Shown piece by piece: positions 37,006 through 46,580 of a stretch of 64,000 nucleotides of DNA. The position numbers and the translations under genes were made by a program. The stretch is from assembly GCA_965660815.1 (NCBI GenBank), contig CBFIBG010000006.1, positions 59,624 to 123,623 on the forward strand. The letters are read 5' to 3'. Position 1 is the first letter of the stretch. Every line of letters starts with the position of its first letter. The stretch comes from Glaciecola sp965660815. GTDB taxonomy: Bacteria > Pseudomonadota > Gammaproteobacteria > Enterobacterales > Alteromonadaceae. Below the pieces are notes generated by a model. It was not told the DNA's origin, did not search any database, and saw only the letters and a list, made by a program, of their open reading frames with translations.

Positions 37006-38091
37006 ATGAAAAAATCGTACATATTATCCATTGGTATCAGTATCTTACTTATTATCTGGATGTTAAGTGGAATTTTGATCCCCAATACCGCCACTGATGA
37101 GAAGAACGGCTCAGATACAGTCGACTTGTTTAAAGTGGAGGTTGAAGAATATGTGGCTCAACCAAAACAATTATTTTTAACCGTTCAAGGGCAATCTGTG
37201 CCAAATCGAGATGTTCTATTACGGGCACAAACAAGTTCTGACATCGCCGAACTACTTATAAAGGAAGGTGACAAAGTAGAAAAAGGTGAGGTAATTGCAA
37301 GATTAAACATGCAAGACCGTCAGCTTGAACTAGAGCAACAACAGGCTTTGTTAGAAGCTAATCAAAACACACTTGACCGACTGAAAGAACTTCAACAACG
37401 CAACTTTCAATCTCAGAACGAACTTGAGCGAGCATATACAGATCTCAAGACTTCCCAAACCAATGTTGCGAGAATAGAACGAGATATCCAACACACGACA
37501 ATACGCGCTCCTTTTGCCGGTCAGATCCAGTCATTGATGGCAGAACAAGGCGATTTCGTACAGGTCAATACACCCATTGCTAATATTGTGGAAAATAATC
37601 CATTATTAGTAGAAGCTCAAGTTGCCCAACAGCACATCGGTCTAATAACGGAAGGAAGCATTAGCAAACTGATATTCGCTAATGGCATGTCACGAGAAGG
37701 TAAAATAGTGTTCATTGCGCCGAAAGCAGAGCAAGCAACAAGAACATATAAGGCAGAAATACAAGTAGATAATGAGGATTTAATCCTACGTGCTGGCATG
37801 AGTGTCGAAGCCAAGCTTCCCACGCTAGAAGTAAAAGCACATTATGTAAGCCCTGCTCTTTTCAGTTTGGACGATTCCGGCAACATAGGCATTAAAACAG
37901 TAAATTCACAAGGCTTGGTTGAGTTTCATTCGATCGATATTGCGCAAACTGACTCAAATGGCGCGTGGGTAAGAGGGTTACCCGATAGAGTCAGAATCAT
38001 TGTTACCGGACAGGGATTCGTCAAAGAAGGAAACCAAGTAGAAGCTGTGTTAAAACCACATAACGTGGTACCTGGTCGGGAAGATATTTAA
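37006..38091 (+). CDS. RND efflux periplasmic adaptor (membrane fusion protein)
   Basis: A 361-residue AcrA/HlyD-type adaptor. The N-terminus is an uncleaved membrane anchor (about residues 5-27) with no lipobox. A lipoyl half-motif (SSDIAELLIKEGDKVEKGEVIARL), a coiled coil (residues about 100-165, Gln/Glu/Leu-rich) and the second lipoyl half with TTIRAPFAGQIQSL follow, then a beta-barrel domain. It links the inner-membrane pump encoded two bases downstream to an outer-membrane channel. No TolC-like gene is present in the window. Confidence 0.9.
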   Translation: MKKSYILSIGISILLIIWMLSGILIPNTATDEKNGSDTVDLFKVEVEEYVAQPKQLFLTVQGQSVPNRDVLLRAQTSSDIAELLIKEGDKVEKGEVIARLNMQDRQLELEQQQALLEANQNTLDRLKELQQRNFQSQNELERAYTDLKTSQTNVARIERDIQHTTIRAPFAGQIQSLMAEQGDFVQVNTPIANIVENNPLLVEAQVAQQHIGLITEGSISKLIFANGMSREGKIVFIAPKAEQATRTYKAEIQVDNEDLILRAGMSVEAKLPTLEVKAHYVSPALFSLDDSGNIGIKTVNSQGLVEFHSIDIAQTDSNGAWVRGLPDRVRIIVTGQGFVKEGNQVEAVLKPHNVVPGREDI

Positions 38092-38093
38092 TT

Positions 38094-41000
38094 ATGTATG
38101 CAATTATAGACGCCGCTTTTTCTCGCGCCAGAACGGTCATACTGACCTTTGTAATGACTGTCATCATGGGAGGAGTAGCCTATATCAGTATTCCTAAAGA
38201 GGCCGAGCCAGACATCCCCATCCCTACTATTTATGTGTCGGTTACTTACGAGGGAATTTCTCCCGAAGATGCAGAGCGCCTGTTGCTCAAACCTCTTGAA
38301 AAAGAGTTGCAAACTCTTGAAGGACTCAAAGAAATGAGAGGCGTTGGTGCTCAGGGATACGCCTCAATAACCTTGGAATTTGACGCTGGTTTTAACGCAG
38401 ATTTAGCTTTACAAGACGTTAGAGAAAAAGTGGATTTAGCAAGGGCTGAATTGCCACAAGGCACAGATGAACCGCGGGTAACGGAAGTTAATATTGCTCT
38501 TTTCCCAGTATTGACCGTCGTGCTTTCAGGCGAACTGCCAGAAAGAACATTATTAGCCATTGCTCGTAATTTACAAGACCAACTTGAAGCACTAAGTGGC
38601 GTGTTAGAGGTCGACATAGGTGGTCAACGCGAAGAGTTATTAGAAGTCATCATAAAGCCTAATGCGCTGGAAACATACAATCTTTCATTATCGGATGTGT
38701 TCAATTTTGTCACACAAAATAACCGTCTTGTTGCTGCAGGAGCTATCGACGATAACGCGGGTAGGATGGTATTTAAAGTGCCTGGCGTGATTGAGAATTA
38801 TGACGACCTTCAAAGTTTGCCCATAAAGAAAGTGGGAACGACGGTGGTGACATTCGCGGATGTAGCCGAAATAAAAAGAACCTTCAAGGACCCAAGCTCT
38901 TTCGCTAGGATTGAAGGAAAGAGCGCACTTGCACTAGAAGTATCAAAGCGCAGTGGGGCAAATATAATTGAAACCATTAACGAAGTTCGAAACATTGTGG
39001 CCACCAATCAACAGTACTGGCCTCAATCCATAAAAGTAGATTTTCTTCAAGACAAGTCAGAGCAGATTAAAACCATGCTCGGAGATTTAGAAAACAATGT
39101 GATCAGCGCAATCATATTAGTAATGATAGTAATTATAGCGGTATTAGGGCCTCGTCCGGCCGTATTAGTTGGACTTGCCATTCCAGGCTCGTTTTTAGCC
39201 TCGATGATTGTAATAAACGGATTGGGGCTTACGCTGAATATTGTTGTACTGTTTAGCCTTATTTTAGTGGTTGGCATGTTGGTAGATGGCGCCATCGTCA
39301 CTATTGAGCTAGCTGACCGTAAAATGTCCGAAGGGAAATTACCTAAAGAAGCCTTTGCCAGTGCAGCTAAGCGCATGAGTTGGCCAATAATTGCATCAAC
39401 CGCAACTACATTAGTTGTATTTATGCCCTTATTAGTCTGGCCTGGCTTAGTCGGTGAATTTATGAAGTTTTTACCGCAAACAGTAATCATTACATTAGTT
39501 GCGTCCTTATTCATGGCATTGATATTCATTCCGGTTTTAGGGGCAACAATTACCAGTGCAAAGGTAGCTAAACAAAAGCAAAGACAAGATAAAGATCAAC
39601 AAATGAGTCTTGCTAAGAACGGTGACCTAAATCATATTAAAGGGGCTGTAGGACGCTATTTAGCGTTATTAGAACCAATATTAAATCATCCAAAACGCAG
39701 TTTTGCTGTGGCGGTTTTTTCTATGCTGGGCGCCTATACACTTTACATAAGCACAGGAAAAGGAATTGAGTTTTTCCCCTCCATAGAGCCGGAGTTCATA
39801 CAGGTACAAGTCCAGGCAAGAGGAGATTTATCCATTGTCGAGCGAGATTTACTAGTGCAATCAGTCGAAAACCAACTGTTAGACCAGCCTCACCTAAAAA
39901 CAATCTATACGAGGACCATGGGTGGTGGTGCACAAGTTCAATCCAATATGCCAGAGGATGTAATAGGCGTTATTCAGCTTGAACTGGACGATTGGCAAAC
40001 ACGGCCACCTGCCAAAGACATTATTCGCACGCTTCGAAATAATGCGGGTAATATTCCGGGCATACAGGTCCAAATAAGAGAACAAGAGTCTGGGCCAAGC
40101 GCTGGCAAACCAATTGATATCGAACTAAGTGCTATCAATGTCGAGCAATTAGATAAAGCGGTTGTTCACATTAGAGAATTAATGGACGAAGTAGGCAACT
40201 TTGTCGATGTTGAAGATAGCCGCCCGCTTCCAAGCATTGAATGGCGATTAAACGTAGACCGTGAAAAAGCCGCTCAATACGACGCAGATGTGAGTTTACT
40301 TGGCAATATTGTAACGATGCTTACAAACGGCGTATTGTTAGCAGAGTACAGACCAGACGATGTTGAGGAAGAATTGGAGATTAGGTTGCGATTCCCAAAG
40401 TCAGAGCGAAACCTTCAGCAGCTTAGAGAACTCCGCGTTCCCACCCAAAATGGTAACGTCCCGATAAGCAACTTTGTGAGTTTTGAAGCAGCGCAAAAAG
40501 TGGGTCGAATTAATCGAACCGATTCTAGGCGAGTTATGAGCGTAAAAGCGGGTATTGCTGATGGTGTGCTGTCTGATTCTCAGGTAACGCTTATGCAGCA
40601 AGCGCTTCAGGAAAACCCACCGCCAAATGGGGTGAATCTGAAATTTAAGGGGCAAAATGAGGATATTGCGGAAACCATGTCATTTCTAACAGTGGCGTTC
40701 GTAGTGGCCATATTTTCTATGCTTGTTATATTGCTCACACAATTCAATAGCTTTTATCAAACATTTATCGTATTGAGCGCCATCGTCTTTTCAACAGCAG
40801 GCGTGCTGCTTGGGCTACTGATAACTAATCAGGCCTTTGGAGTAGTAATGGGCGGCATAGGGGTAATTGCACTTGCCGGTATTGTTGTAAACAACAATAT
40901 AGTGCTCATTGATACTTATAACGATTTGCGTAAGCACAGTAAATCGGCAAAGGAAGCTATTTTAAGAACGTCTGCACAGCGTATGCGACCTGTTTTACTC

Positions 41001-41237
41001 ACCTCAGTAACGACCGTGCTGGGGCTTATGCCGATGGTATTTGCTCTCACTATAGACGTACTTGACAGAAATATATCGGTTGGTGCGCCTTCTGCGCAAT
41101 GGTGGACTCAACTTTCTAGCGCCATTGCAGGTGGATTGACATTTGCCACTGTGCTGACCCTTTTTATTACCCCGTGTATGCTCATGTTAAAAGAACAATT
41201 TATTGAATATAGAAAATTAAAAATCGCAAAAGCTTAA
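38094..41237 (+). CDS. RND efflux transporter, HAE1-like
   Basis: A 1047-residue inner-membrane pump with the usual 12-helix, two-large-loop layout. The N-terminus IIDAAFSRARTVILTFVMTVIMGG starts helix 1, and porter segments such as DEPRVTEVNIALFPV follow. Helix 4 reads GMLVDGAIVTIEL, with one Asp rather than the Asp-Asp pair of AcrB. The helix 10 region reads GIVVNNNIVLID, where AcrB has a lysine. Both are seen in a divergent branch of the family, so it is probably active but not AcrB-like in detail. The substrate is unknown. It is co-transcribed with the adaptor, two bases apart, under the GbsR-type regulator. Confidence 0.9.
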   Translation: MYAIIDAAFSRARTVILTFVMTVIMGGVAYISIPKEAEPDIPIPTIYVSVTYEGISPEDAERLLLKPLEKELQTLEGLKEMRGVGAQGYASITLEFDAGFNADLALQDVREKVDLARAELPQGTDEPRVTEVNIALFPVLTVVLSGELPERTLLAIARNLQDQLEALSGVLEVDIGGQREELLEVIIKPNALETYNLSLSDVFNFVTQNNRLVAAGAIDDNAGRMVFKVPGVIENYDDLQSLPIKKVGTTVVTFADVAEIKRTFKDPSSFARIEGKSALALEVSKRSGANIIETINEVRNIVATNQQYWPQSIKVDFLQDKSEQIKTMLGDLENNVISAIILVMIVIIAVLGPRPAVLVGLAIPGSFLASMIVINGLGLTLNIVVLFSLILVVGMLVDGAIVTIELADRKMSEGKLPKEAFASAAKRMSWPIIASTATTLVVFMPLLVWPGLVGEFMKFLPQTVIITLVASLFMALIFIPVLGATITSAKVAKQKQRQDKDQQMSLAKNGDLNHIKGAVGRYLALLEPILNHPKRSFAVAVFSMLGAYTLYISTGKGIEFFPSIEPEFIQVQVQARGDLSIVERDLLVQSVENQLLDQPHLKTIYTRTMGGGAQVQSNMPEDVIGVIQLELDDWQTRPPAKDIIRTLRNNAGNIPGIQVQIREQESGPSAGKPIDIELSAINVEQLDKAVVHIRELMDEVGNFVDVEDSRPLPSIEWRLNVDREKAAQYDADVSLLGNIVTMLTNGVLLAEYRPDDVEEELEIRLRFPKSERNLQQLRELRVPTQNGNVPISNFVSFEAAQKVGRINRTDSRRVMSVKAGIADGVLSDSQVTLMQQALQENPPPNGVNLKFKGQNEDIAETMSFLTVAFVVAIFSMLVILLTQFNSFYQTFIVLSAIVFSTAGVLLGLLITNQAFGVVMGGIGVIALAGIVVNNNIVLIDTYNDLRKHSKSAKEAILRTSAQRMRPVLLTSVTTVLGLMPMVFALTIDVLDRNISVGAPSAQWWTQLSSAIAGGLTFATVLTLFITPCMLMLKEQFIEYRKLKIAKA

Positions 41238-41296
41238 TGTCATCTTAAACGAGACTGTTTTCGTAAGTATGTTAATTTATTCTTCTAGGGCATATC

Positions 41297-42166
41297 ATGT
41301 TTGATATATTCGTTGGCATCGATTGGTCTGGCTCTAAATCACCTAAGCGTTCTTTTTCGATTGCCTATGCATATTGTAGCCATGACTCAAGACATCCCCC
41401 CAATTATGATGTATCAAAACTATCCAGAACTGACGTATTCAATAAACTTGCCAATCTGGTTGAATCTAATAACAAGTCACTCGTTGGGATCGACTGTAAT
41501 TTTGGTTACAACATAGATATTGGACAAGAGCAGTTCGGACATGACATTAGCGCCTTGAAATTTTGGAAGTACGTCGATGAGATAAACGGTGAACACGATA
41601 ACTTCTTTGCTGGGGAGTTTTGGCTCCACCCTAAATTTAAACACTACTTTTGGACACAAGGGAAACAACCCGAATGGTACAAAGCGGAGAGACTAAGACG
41701 CACGACTGAGCTTAATGCCATCAATCAAGGGGCAGGCACACCAGAAACACCGTTTAAGTTAATAGGAGCAAAACAAGTAGGAAAAGGAGGATTGGCAGGC
41801 ATGCGAATGGCGCACCAGTTAAAAGGCGCATTTAAAGATAAAGTCGCGCTCTGGCCATTTGAGAGGCACCTTTGTAACACGGCCAATTTAGTCATAACCG
41901 AAATATACCCAAGGTTATTTATACGCCATGCTGATCACGGTAATCAAAAAGTTAGAGATATTAACACCCTAAACAATGTGATAAACCAGTTTGATTTTAA
42001 CTCATACACAAAAATTGACGATAATCTTAATGATCATCTTACTGATGCCATTATTTCAAGCGCCGGATTAAAGTGGTTCCACCAGCATGAATTCGACATT
42101 CAGACGGTCCCGCTCCCCTCGAGAGCAAGCTTATTCGAAGGGTGGATTTTTGGTGTAAAACCTTAA
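41297..42166 (+). CDS. DUF429-like protein with RNase H-like fold
   Basis: The 289-residue soluble protein begins with FVGIDWSGSKS, a first-strand Asp motif of RNase H-like folds. VGIDCNFGYNID and VITEIYPRLF provide further acidic motifs, and DDNLNDHLTDAIISSAGL gives a C-terminal Asp pair as in DUF429 proteins. These are predicted nucleases or ATPases without a known role. It lies 60 bases after the RND pump on the same strand; co-transcription is possible. The assignment rests on the spacing of acidic motifs only. Confidence 0.6.
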   Translation: MFDIFVGIDWSGSKSPKRSFSIAYAYCSHDSRHPPNYDVSKLSRTDVFNKLANLVESNNKSLVGIDCNFGYNIDIGQEQFGHDISALKFWKYVDEINGEHDNFFAGEFWLHPKFKHYFWTQGKQPEWYKAERLRRTTELNAINQGAGTPETPFKLIGAKQVGKGGLAGMRMAHQLKGAFKDKVALWPFERHLCNTANLVITEIYPRLFIRHADHGNQKVRDINTLNNVINQFDFNSYTKIDDNLNDHLTDAIISSAGLKWFHQHEFDIQTVPLPSRASLFEGWIFGVKP

Positions 42167-42215
42167 GTGACTAGTTTATAAGCGACTGAGATTTACTCCA
42201 AACGTAAAACATACT

Positions 42216-42644
42216 CTAAGCTGGCTCGGTCATGCTTTTTTTATGAGCAGCCTCGATCATTACGCCTGATAAGACTTCATAAGTGGCTTCCCAAGCCTCT
42301 CTAACATCTTCGGTAAATAATTCGCCTAAGCCTTTTTCAAGCGTCCACATTAGTGCTACTCCAACGCTTTCATAATGTTTGGGTAGCACACCATAGGCAT
42401 AGTGTCGCTCACCAAGAGCTTTAACTGCAGGCAATAGGTCCTCTATGTTATCAAGTCCATCTACCGCTATGGATATCATTTGCATAAGCTTATCGCCCTG
42501 TTGCTTAATGTCGCCCTTAAACAGCGGACGTAGACTTGGATCCAATTCAAATAACTTAGTATAGAACAGCTCACCCACGGTACTAGCAGTAGGTCGCACT
42601 TTTTGGTAAGACGATTGAACTAAGCTGAATTCTTGTTCTGGCAT
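42216..42644 (-). CDS. Single-domain bacterial globin
   Basis: A 142-residue protein with the globin pattern of single-domain haemoglobins and flavohaemoglobin heads. ELFYTKLFELDPSLRPLF covers helices B to CD with Phe at CD1. A Gln-rich E helix (IKQQGDKLMQM) follows. His81 in GERHYAYGV is the likely proximal ligand, and the C-terminal helix WEATYEVLSGVMIEAA ends the fold. It lacks the reductase domain. Such globins bind oxygen or NO. AGGAG precedes the start. Regulation is not visible. Confidence 0.9.
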   Translation of the reverse strand: MPEQEFSLVQSSYQKVRPTASTVGELFYTKLFELDPSLRPLFKGDIKQQGDKLMQMISIAVDGLDNIEDLLPAVKALGERHYAYGVLPKHYESVGVALMWTLEKGLGELFTEDVREAWEATYEVLSGVMIEAAHKKSMTEPA

Positions 42645-43262
42645 GTCGTGCTCCTTTTAAAATGAAAAGATATACTGCTAAATAAAAATATCGGGTTTAA
42701 CTTCTCCCTTACAACTTAATGGTAGTCGCTTATATTACTCTGGTAGTTAATACTTAAGGCGTAAAAAGTAGCTACTTAGGGCCATTGTGGCTAATACTTT
42801 TGTTGAATATTTCAACAATTCAAACCTTACTCCTTTTGTTTGTTTTTTGAGCAATTTTAAAGCCAAGACAAAAATCATTGGTTTTTTATTGAGTTATGCA
42901 TATCCTGGGGGGAATGAAATGATTTAGCGGATCTTTTTGGTGCGCAAGTGCACAGTTTTGACCTTTCGAACTTTCTACAAATTCATTTCTGAGTAATGGA
43001 ATGAGCGTTGAAGATTGCAAATTAAAACTTAATAACTATTTTAAATGCAATTGCCGGCAACCTTTGAATTGTTACCCGCAGAATATGATGCTGTAATGAG
43101 TAATTACCATTTAATACAAACACTTAAAAATTAGACTTTAGTACAAATTAAAAGAACGGTATTTTTTGTACAAATATTCCACAAATATTAATTGCTACTC
43201 ATCCAACTTGTGCTATATTCGATAGATTGACCAATAACTTTTTTTAAAAAAGGACTTAAATA
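42645..43262. other. Long divergent intergenic region
   Basis: About 620 AT-rich bases separate the globin and the PEP-CTERM-like gene. A perfect 12-bp palindrome, AAGTAGCTACTT, lies at 42766-42777. A TATATT hexamer near 43213 may be the -10 element of the downstream gene. I saw no coding frame or RNA gene that I could support. Confidence 0.45.
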
Positions 43263-43865
43263 ATGAGGCAAGTATTCGGAAAATTGATAGCAGTTTTAAC
43301 ATTAGTATTAAGCAGTTTTCTTGCTCATTCTGTGTTAATTGTTTCGCCCGGTGATCAAACCCCGTTATGCAGTGATTCTACTATAAGTAATGTAGCTTCA
43401 GGCACATATGTTGGTTGCACCGGAGCCTTCGCTGGTAACGACTCAAATCAACAGGCGAGCGTTGCAATAGCACTTGATGCGTTTAGCAACTTATTTGGTG
43501 CTACCGGCACTTGGGGATACGATCCCAGTGACAAGAGTGATTCTGCTGGGAATGGCGTTTTTACATCTAATCCTGGGACAAATGCTGGAACATTAATGTT
43601 CGATAACGCAGTAGAAGGTTTATTCGCGGTCGCGCTGAAGGCAGGCAATGCATACAGCCTGTTTTTCTTTGAAGGTGACAACATTGGAATAAGCTCGTTT
43701 GACTTTACTACAGACGGGGTTAGTGTAAACCCAAATAATATCGCAAGAGCGCTATCACATGCCTCATTTTATAGTTTTGTTCCTACTGTAGAAGTCAGTG
43801 CCCCATCAATCTTAATCCTTGTGTCTGTCTTTGCGGGTGTGTTTTTCATAAGGAAAAACAAGTAA
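43263..43865 (+). CDS. Secreted PEP-CTERM-like protein
   Basis: A 200-residue protein with a signal peptide (cleavage near LAHS-VLIV), a Gly/Asn/Ser-rich mature region with two cysteines, and a C-terminal tripartite signal: VSAPSILILV, a hydrophobic helix and the basic end IRKNK. This is a PEP-CTERM-type sorting signal in its Ser-Ala-Pro variant, recognised by exosortase. No exosortase gene is in the window. AAGGA lies before ATG 43263, and a strong terminator follows. Confidence 0.8.
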   Translation: MRQVFGKLIAVLTLVLSSFLAHSVLIVSPGDQTPLCSDSTISNVASGTYVGCTGAFAGNDSNQQASVAIALDAFSNLFGATGTWGYDPSDKSDSAGNGVFTSNPGTNAGTLMFDNAVEGLFAVALKAGNAYSLFFFEGDNIGISSFDFTTDGVSVNPNNIARALSHASFYSFVPTVEVSAPSILILVSVFAGVFFIRKNK

Positions 43866-43908
43866 CCAACTCATAGATAAGGATATTTTTGACAAGAATT
43901 TACTTAAA

Positions 43909-43938
43909 AACTTGGCACTCAACTGCCAAGTTTTTTTT
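43909..43938 (+). terminator. Intrinsic terminator of the PEP-CTERM-like gene
   Basis: AACTTGGCA and TGCCAAGTT form a perfect 9-bp stem with a CTCAAC loop, followed by a run of T residues. It lies 44 bases after the stop codon. Confidence 0.92.
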
Positions 43939-44069
43939 AGAGAAATGACGTAGATTTCCAAATACTGAACTACTGTAATTTCGCACCAATGCGCGTTTTT
44001 TAAATGGTAAACAGCGTTCTTTTGGCCGCTTAAAAAGCTACCAATACAAATTTTGTTTAGACGTTCTAG

Positions 44070-44627
44070 CTAACTCACCAACACAAACACCAGAAACGTC
44101 AATATACCAATTGCTGTTGAGGTTAACGTTGCCTTTTTTAATAGTGGAACTTGTAAGGCAAGCATAAAGCCAGACACGAGCAATAACGCAAGCGCTGATG
44201 CGAATACAGCAGCATAGACTTTAAACGCATTACCGCCCTTCGCTTTATGGAGTTGTACGAGGTTTCTATACCAGGAAGTATGCTTGACTGTAAGTTTGGC
44301 TGTCTGTTCATTGGCACTCGGCTCTAAAATGATATCTTTAGATGACCCTGTCCACTCCAATAAAAAGTGCTCTCCATAAGTCTTCAACCTATAGCTTCCT
44401 TCGGGTTGTGATATGCCAAGCCTATTAAGTTCTGAGACAGCTAAACTGTGCAGAGCAGTAACATCTGCTTGTAGAGACTCTTCCAATCTAACATCGTACT
44501 TCTCGTTGGCGTAATCCCCTTTTACTCCCCAAGTGTAAAGTGCACCGGTCACTAAAAACATCAGGGCAATGGGCAGAATAAAAGCAGCCAATAGCGCGTG
44601 AACTTTCATTAATTGTATTCTTTTCAT
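44070..44627 (-). CDS. PepSY-associated membrane protein
   Basis: ATG 44627 (MKRIQLMKVHALLAAF) is preferred over an upstream in-frame ATG at 44660, because it starts directly before the first helix and has GAGAG upstream. The roughly 185-residue protein has a helix near residues 10-31, a periplasmic PepSY-like domain of about 100 residues, a second helix (VYAAVFASALALLLVSGFML) and a third at the C-terminus. The HTSWYRNLVQLHKAKGG segment resembles PepSY_TM proteins of iron-uptake regions, but no iron genes are near. Confidence 0.65.
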   Translation of the reverse strand: MKRIQLMKVHALLAAFILPIALMFLVTGALYTWGVKGDYANEKYDVRLEESLQADVTALHSLAVSELNRLGISQPEGSYRLKTYGEHFLLEWTGSSKDIILEPSANEQTAKLTVKHTSWYRNLVQLHKAKGGNAFKVYAAVFASALALLLVSGFMLALQVPLLKKATLTSTAIGILTFLVFVLVS

Positions 44628-45000
44628 AATACTCTCAACTATGTGAAAAATTTTGCTCAAACTTTGTTTTGACCTGACCTGCTGGCTAATGAATATCTTC
44701 CAAACAATACAGATGATAGACCAAGCAACTGTCTAGACTATTACTAAGCTATGTTTAATTCAACTTGCTTTCAATCCAACAATACAATTGACTTGATTTA
44801 TATCACAGTTACCCAGTAATCACTTAAGCTTAAAGCGCGCCCATAAGTAAATGTCACTAATTTATTTAGCGACATATATTTCGTAAATCTCTTAAATAAC
44901 CCAAAAAAATCATCACAAAACTATCTACAAATACCGCTTCCACAGAGGCCACTCTATAGTGTAAATTTACCTTAGATTGAGCAATGCGATAGGAGTGATT
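44628..45000. other. Divergent intergenic region
   Basis: About 370 AT-rich bases lie between the PepSY-type gene and the amidase gene. Both promoters should be here. No repeat, RNA gene or small reading frame was convincing. Confidence 0.4.
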
Positions 45001-45657
45001 ATGAAACGTTTGTTAACCATTAGTATGCTGATCGCGCTGAGTAGTTGCAGTAGCTTGCCTGAGTTAAATATGATTCAAAAACCGATTTTATTTAACCCTG
45101 AGCGAGAGCAATTATCGATTGATTACTTGCGAGAACGGCACGGCATTGTAACCGACTCAGCTACCATTGAACCTAAAATGGTAGTCGTTCACTGGACTGT
45201 TATCCCCACTCTGGATAAAACGTTTGATGTATTTAATCCAGCTACTCTACCAAATCATCGACCGAACATAGCCAGCGCCAGTGCTTTAAATGTTTCAGCA
45301 CATTTTTTGATAGACCGTGATGGTACGATTTATCAGATACTGCCTACCACCACCTTTGCAAGACATACCATTGGTTTGAATCACACCGCTATTGGCATCG
45401 AAAATATTGCTGATGGAGAATCTTTACCCTTAACTAAACAACAGATATTGGCGAACATTGAGTTAATTAATTATTTGGGACAACTGCATGAAATTGACTA
45501 TGTCATTGGTCATCATGAGTACCAGCGTTTTATAGGTCATGAGTTGTGGAAGGAAACCGACCCGAATTACCTAACAGAAAAAAGCGACCCTGGTGATGAA
45601 AACATGCAACTTATCAGAGTAGGACTTAAGAAATTAAATTTAAAATCAATTCCTTAG
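45001..45657 (+). CDS. N-acetylmuramoyl-L-alanine amidase lipoprotein (amidase_2)
   Basis: ATG 45001, with AGGAG six bases upstream, gives a lipoprotein signal ending in LSSC; an in-frame TTG at 44977 is less likely. The 218-residue product has amidase_2/AmpD-like motifs: VVVHWTV with the first zinc His, SAHFLIDRDGTIYQ, IGIENI with the catalytic Glu region and a VIGHHEY segment. It should cleave the amide between N-acetylmuramic acid and L-Ala in peptidoglycan or its fragments, at the outer-membrane inner face. It is convergent with an M14-like protein and an LD-carboxypeptidase that act on the released peptides. Confidence 0.88.
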   Translation: MKRLLTISMLIALSSCSSLPELNMIQKPILFNPEREQLSIDYLRERHGIVTDSATIEPKMVVVHWTVIPTLDKTFDVFNPATLPNHRPNIASASALNVSAHFLIDRDGTIYQILPTTTFARHTIGLNHTAIGIENIADGESLPLTKQQILANIELINYLGQLHEIDYVIGHHEYQRFIGHELWKETDPNYLTEKSDPGDENMQLIRVGLKKLNLKSIP

Positions 45658-45749
45658 GTTATATGTGTGAATCGAAAGAGTTGGTTTCTACCAGCAATTA
45701 ACATGAGTTATAGACATATAAAAAGACGGAATGTTGGTCACTTTTCTAT

Positions 45750-46577
45750 TTATGAGCAGGAACGCTGGTCTGTTAGCAGTAATTCAAACATCAAGTCGAC
45801 CATTTGTTTATGTTCTTCTGTCCTATCCTTACCAAAACCATCTGCATCAACACGCTCAGCTTCAATGTTAACATAGCGCTTATTACGCATCTCAGCTAAG
45901 ACAGAAAGCGAGCCATCATCCTCATTGGGATCATTAGCCACTTCTGGGTTTTGCAATACAACATTCCAATTTGCAACGGACATCGCACAAAAATCTAAGG
46001 GGTCGGTGATAAAAAATAAGTTATCCTCATCCTTACCCGCGTCACTAACCTTTTTGAGAAATTTGGCGCCCTGAGCCAGTTTTTTCTGGTATCGTTTGAT
46101 TGAAATAGTGCCCCTACCATCTTTTCCATCGCCTGAGTAACCATTGGTGTTGTTGTGAATAGCGATCCATGACCTCGCCTGCTGCGCTGCCATAGTTGAC
46201 ATCGTAAAATCAGCCAGTCGCTCTGCCCTTTCAAGTGCCGCTTGAAAAGGAACAGATGTTGTATCAAGTTCTGGATTTAAACGAGAAAGCGTTAATTGCC
46301 GACCACGGTCAGTAAAAATCCGATTCGGGTCTATTTTATATTCGTTGCCATCGATGAGTAATTTGATATGGCGGTTCCCATTTTGCCTTAACACAACGAA
46401 GGTTCCACCATGTTGCACTATTTTTTTTGCAACATGGTTATTCACTATGTGCTCATTTTCATGAGGGGCAATAAAGGCCCAAGGCTGACTTTTGTTGCCA
46501 GTGACTACCTCAAGGGAAATATCAGGTTGTGGGGCGAACACCACCACGTGTGAAAATATTAAAGCAAACATGTTCAT
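45750..46577 (-). CDS. M14-like zinc peptidase/amidohydrolase candidate
   Basis: A 275-residue protein that I place in the M14 carboxypeptidase-like fold from three motifs in the right order: HENE (His39 and Glu42, the H-x-x-E zinc pair), DPNRIFTDRG (Arg86, like the N-R motif of M14 enzymes), and IAIHNNTNG (His141, third ligand). A catalytic Glu near the C-terminus could be in NIEAERVD. A short hydrophobic N-terminus may be a signal peptide. It starts three bases after the LD-carboxypeptidase stop, so the two form an operon, suggesting action on peptidoglycan peptides. The substrate is unproven. Confidence 0.6.
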   Translation of the reverse strand: MNMFALIFSHVVVFAPQPDISLEVVTGNKSQPWAFIAPHENEHIVNNHVAKKIVQHGGTFVVLRQNGNRHIKLLIDGNEYKIDPNRIFTDRGRQLTLSRLNPELDTTSVPFQAALERAERLADFTMSTMAAQQARSWIAIHNNTNGYSGDGKDGRGTISIKRYQKKLAQGAKFLKKVSDAGKDEDNLFFITDPLDFCAMSVANWNVVLQNPEVANDPNEDDGSLSVLAEMRNKRYVNIEAERVDADGFGKDRTEEHKQMVDLMFELLLTDQRSCS

Positions 46578-46580
46578 AGC

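Noticed and set aside
39047..39529. 160-codon minus-strand frame
   Set aside because: It is antisense to conserved membrane helices of the RND pump; the hydrophobic pattern is a mirror of those helices.
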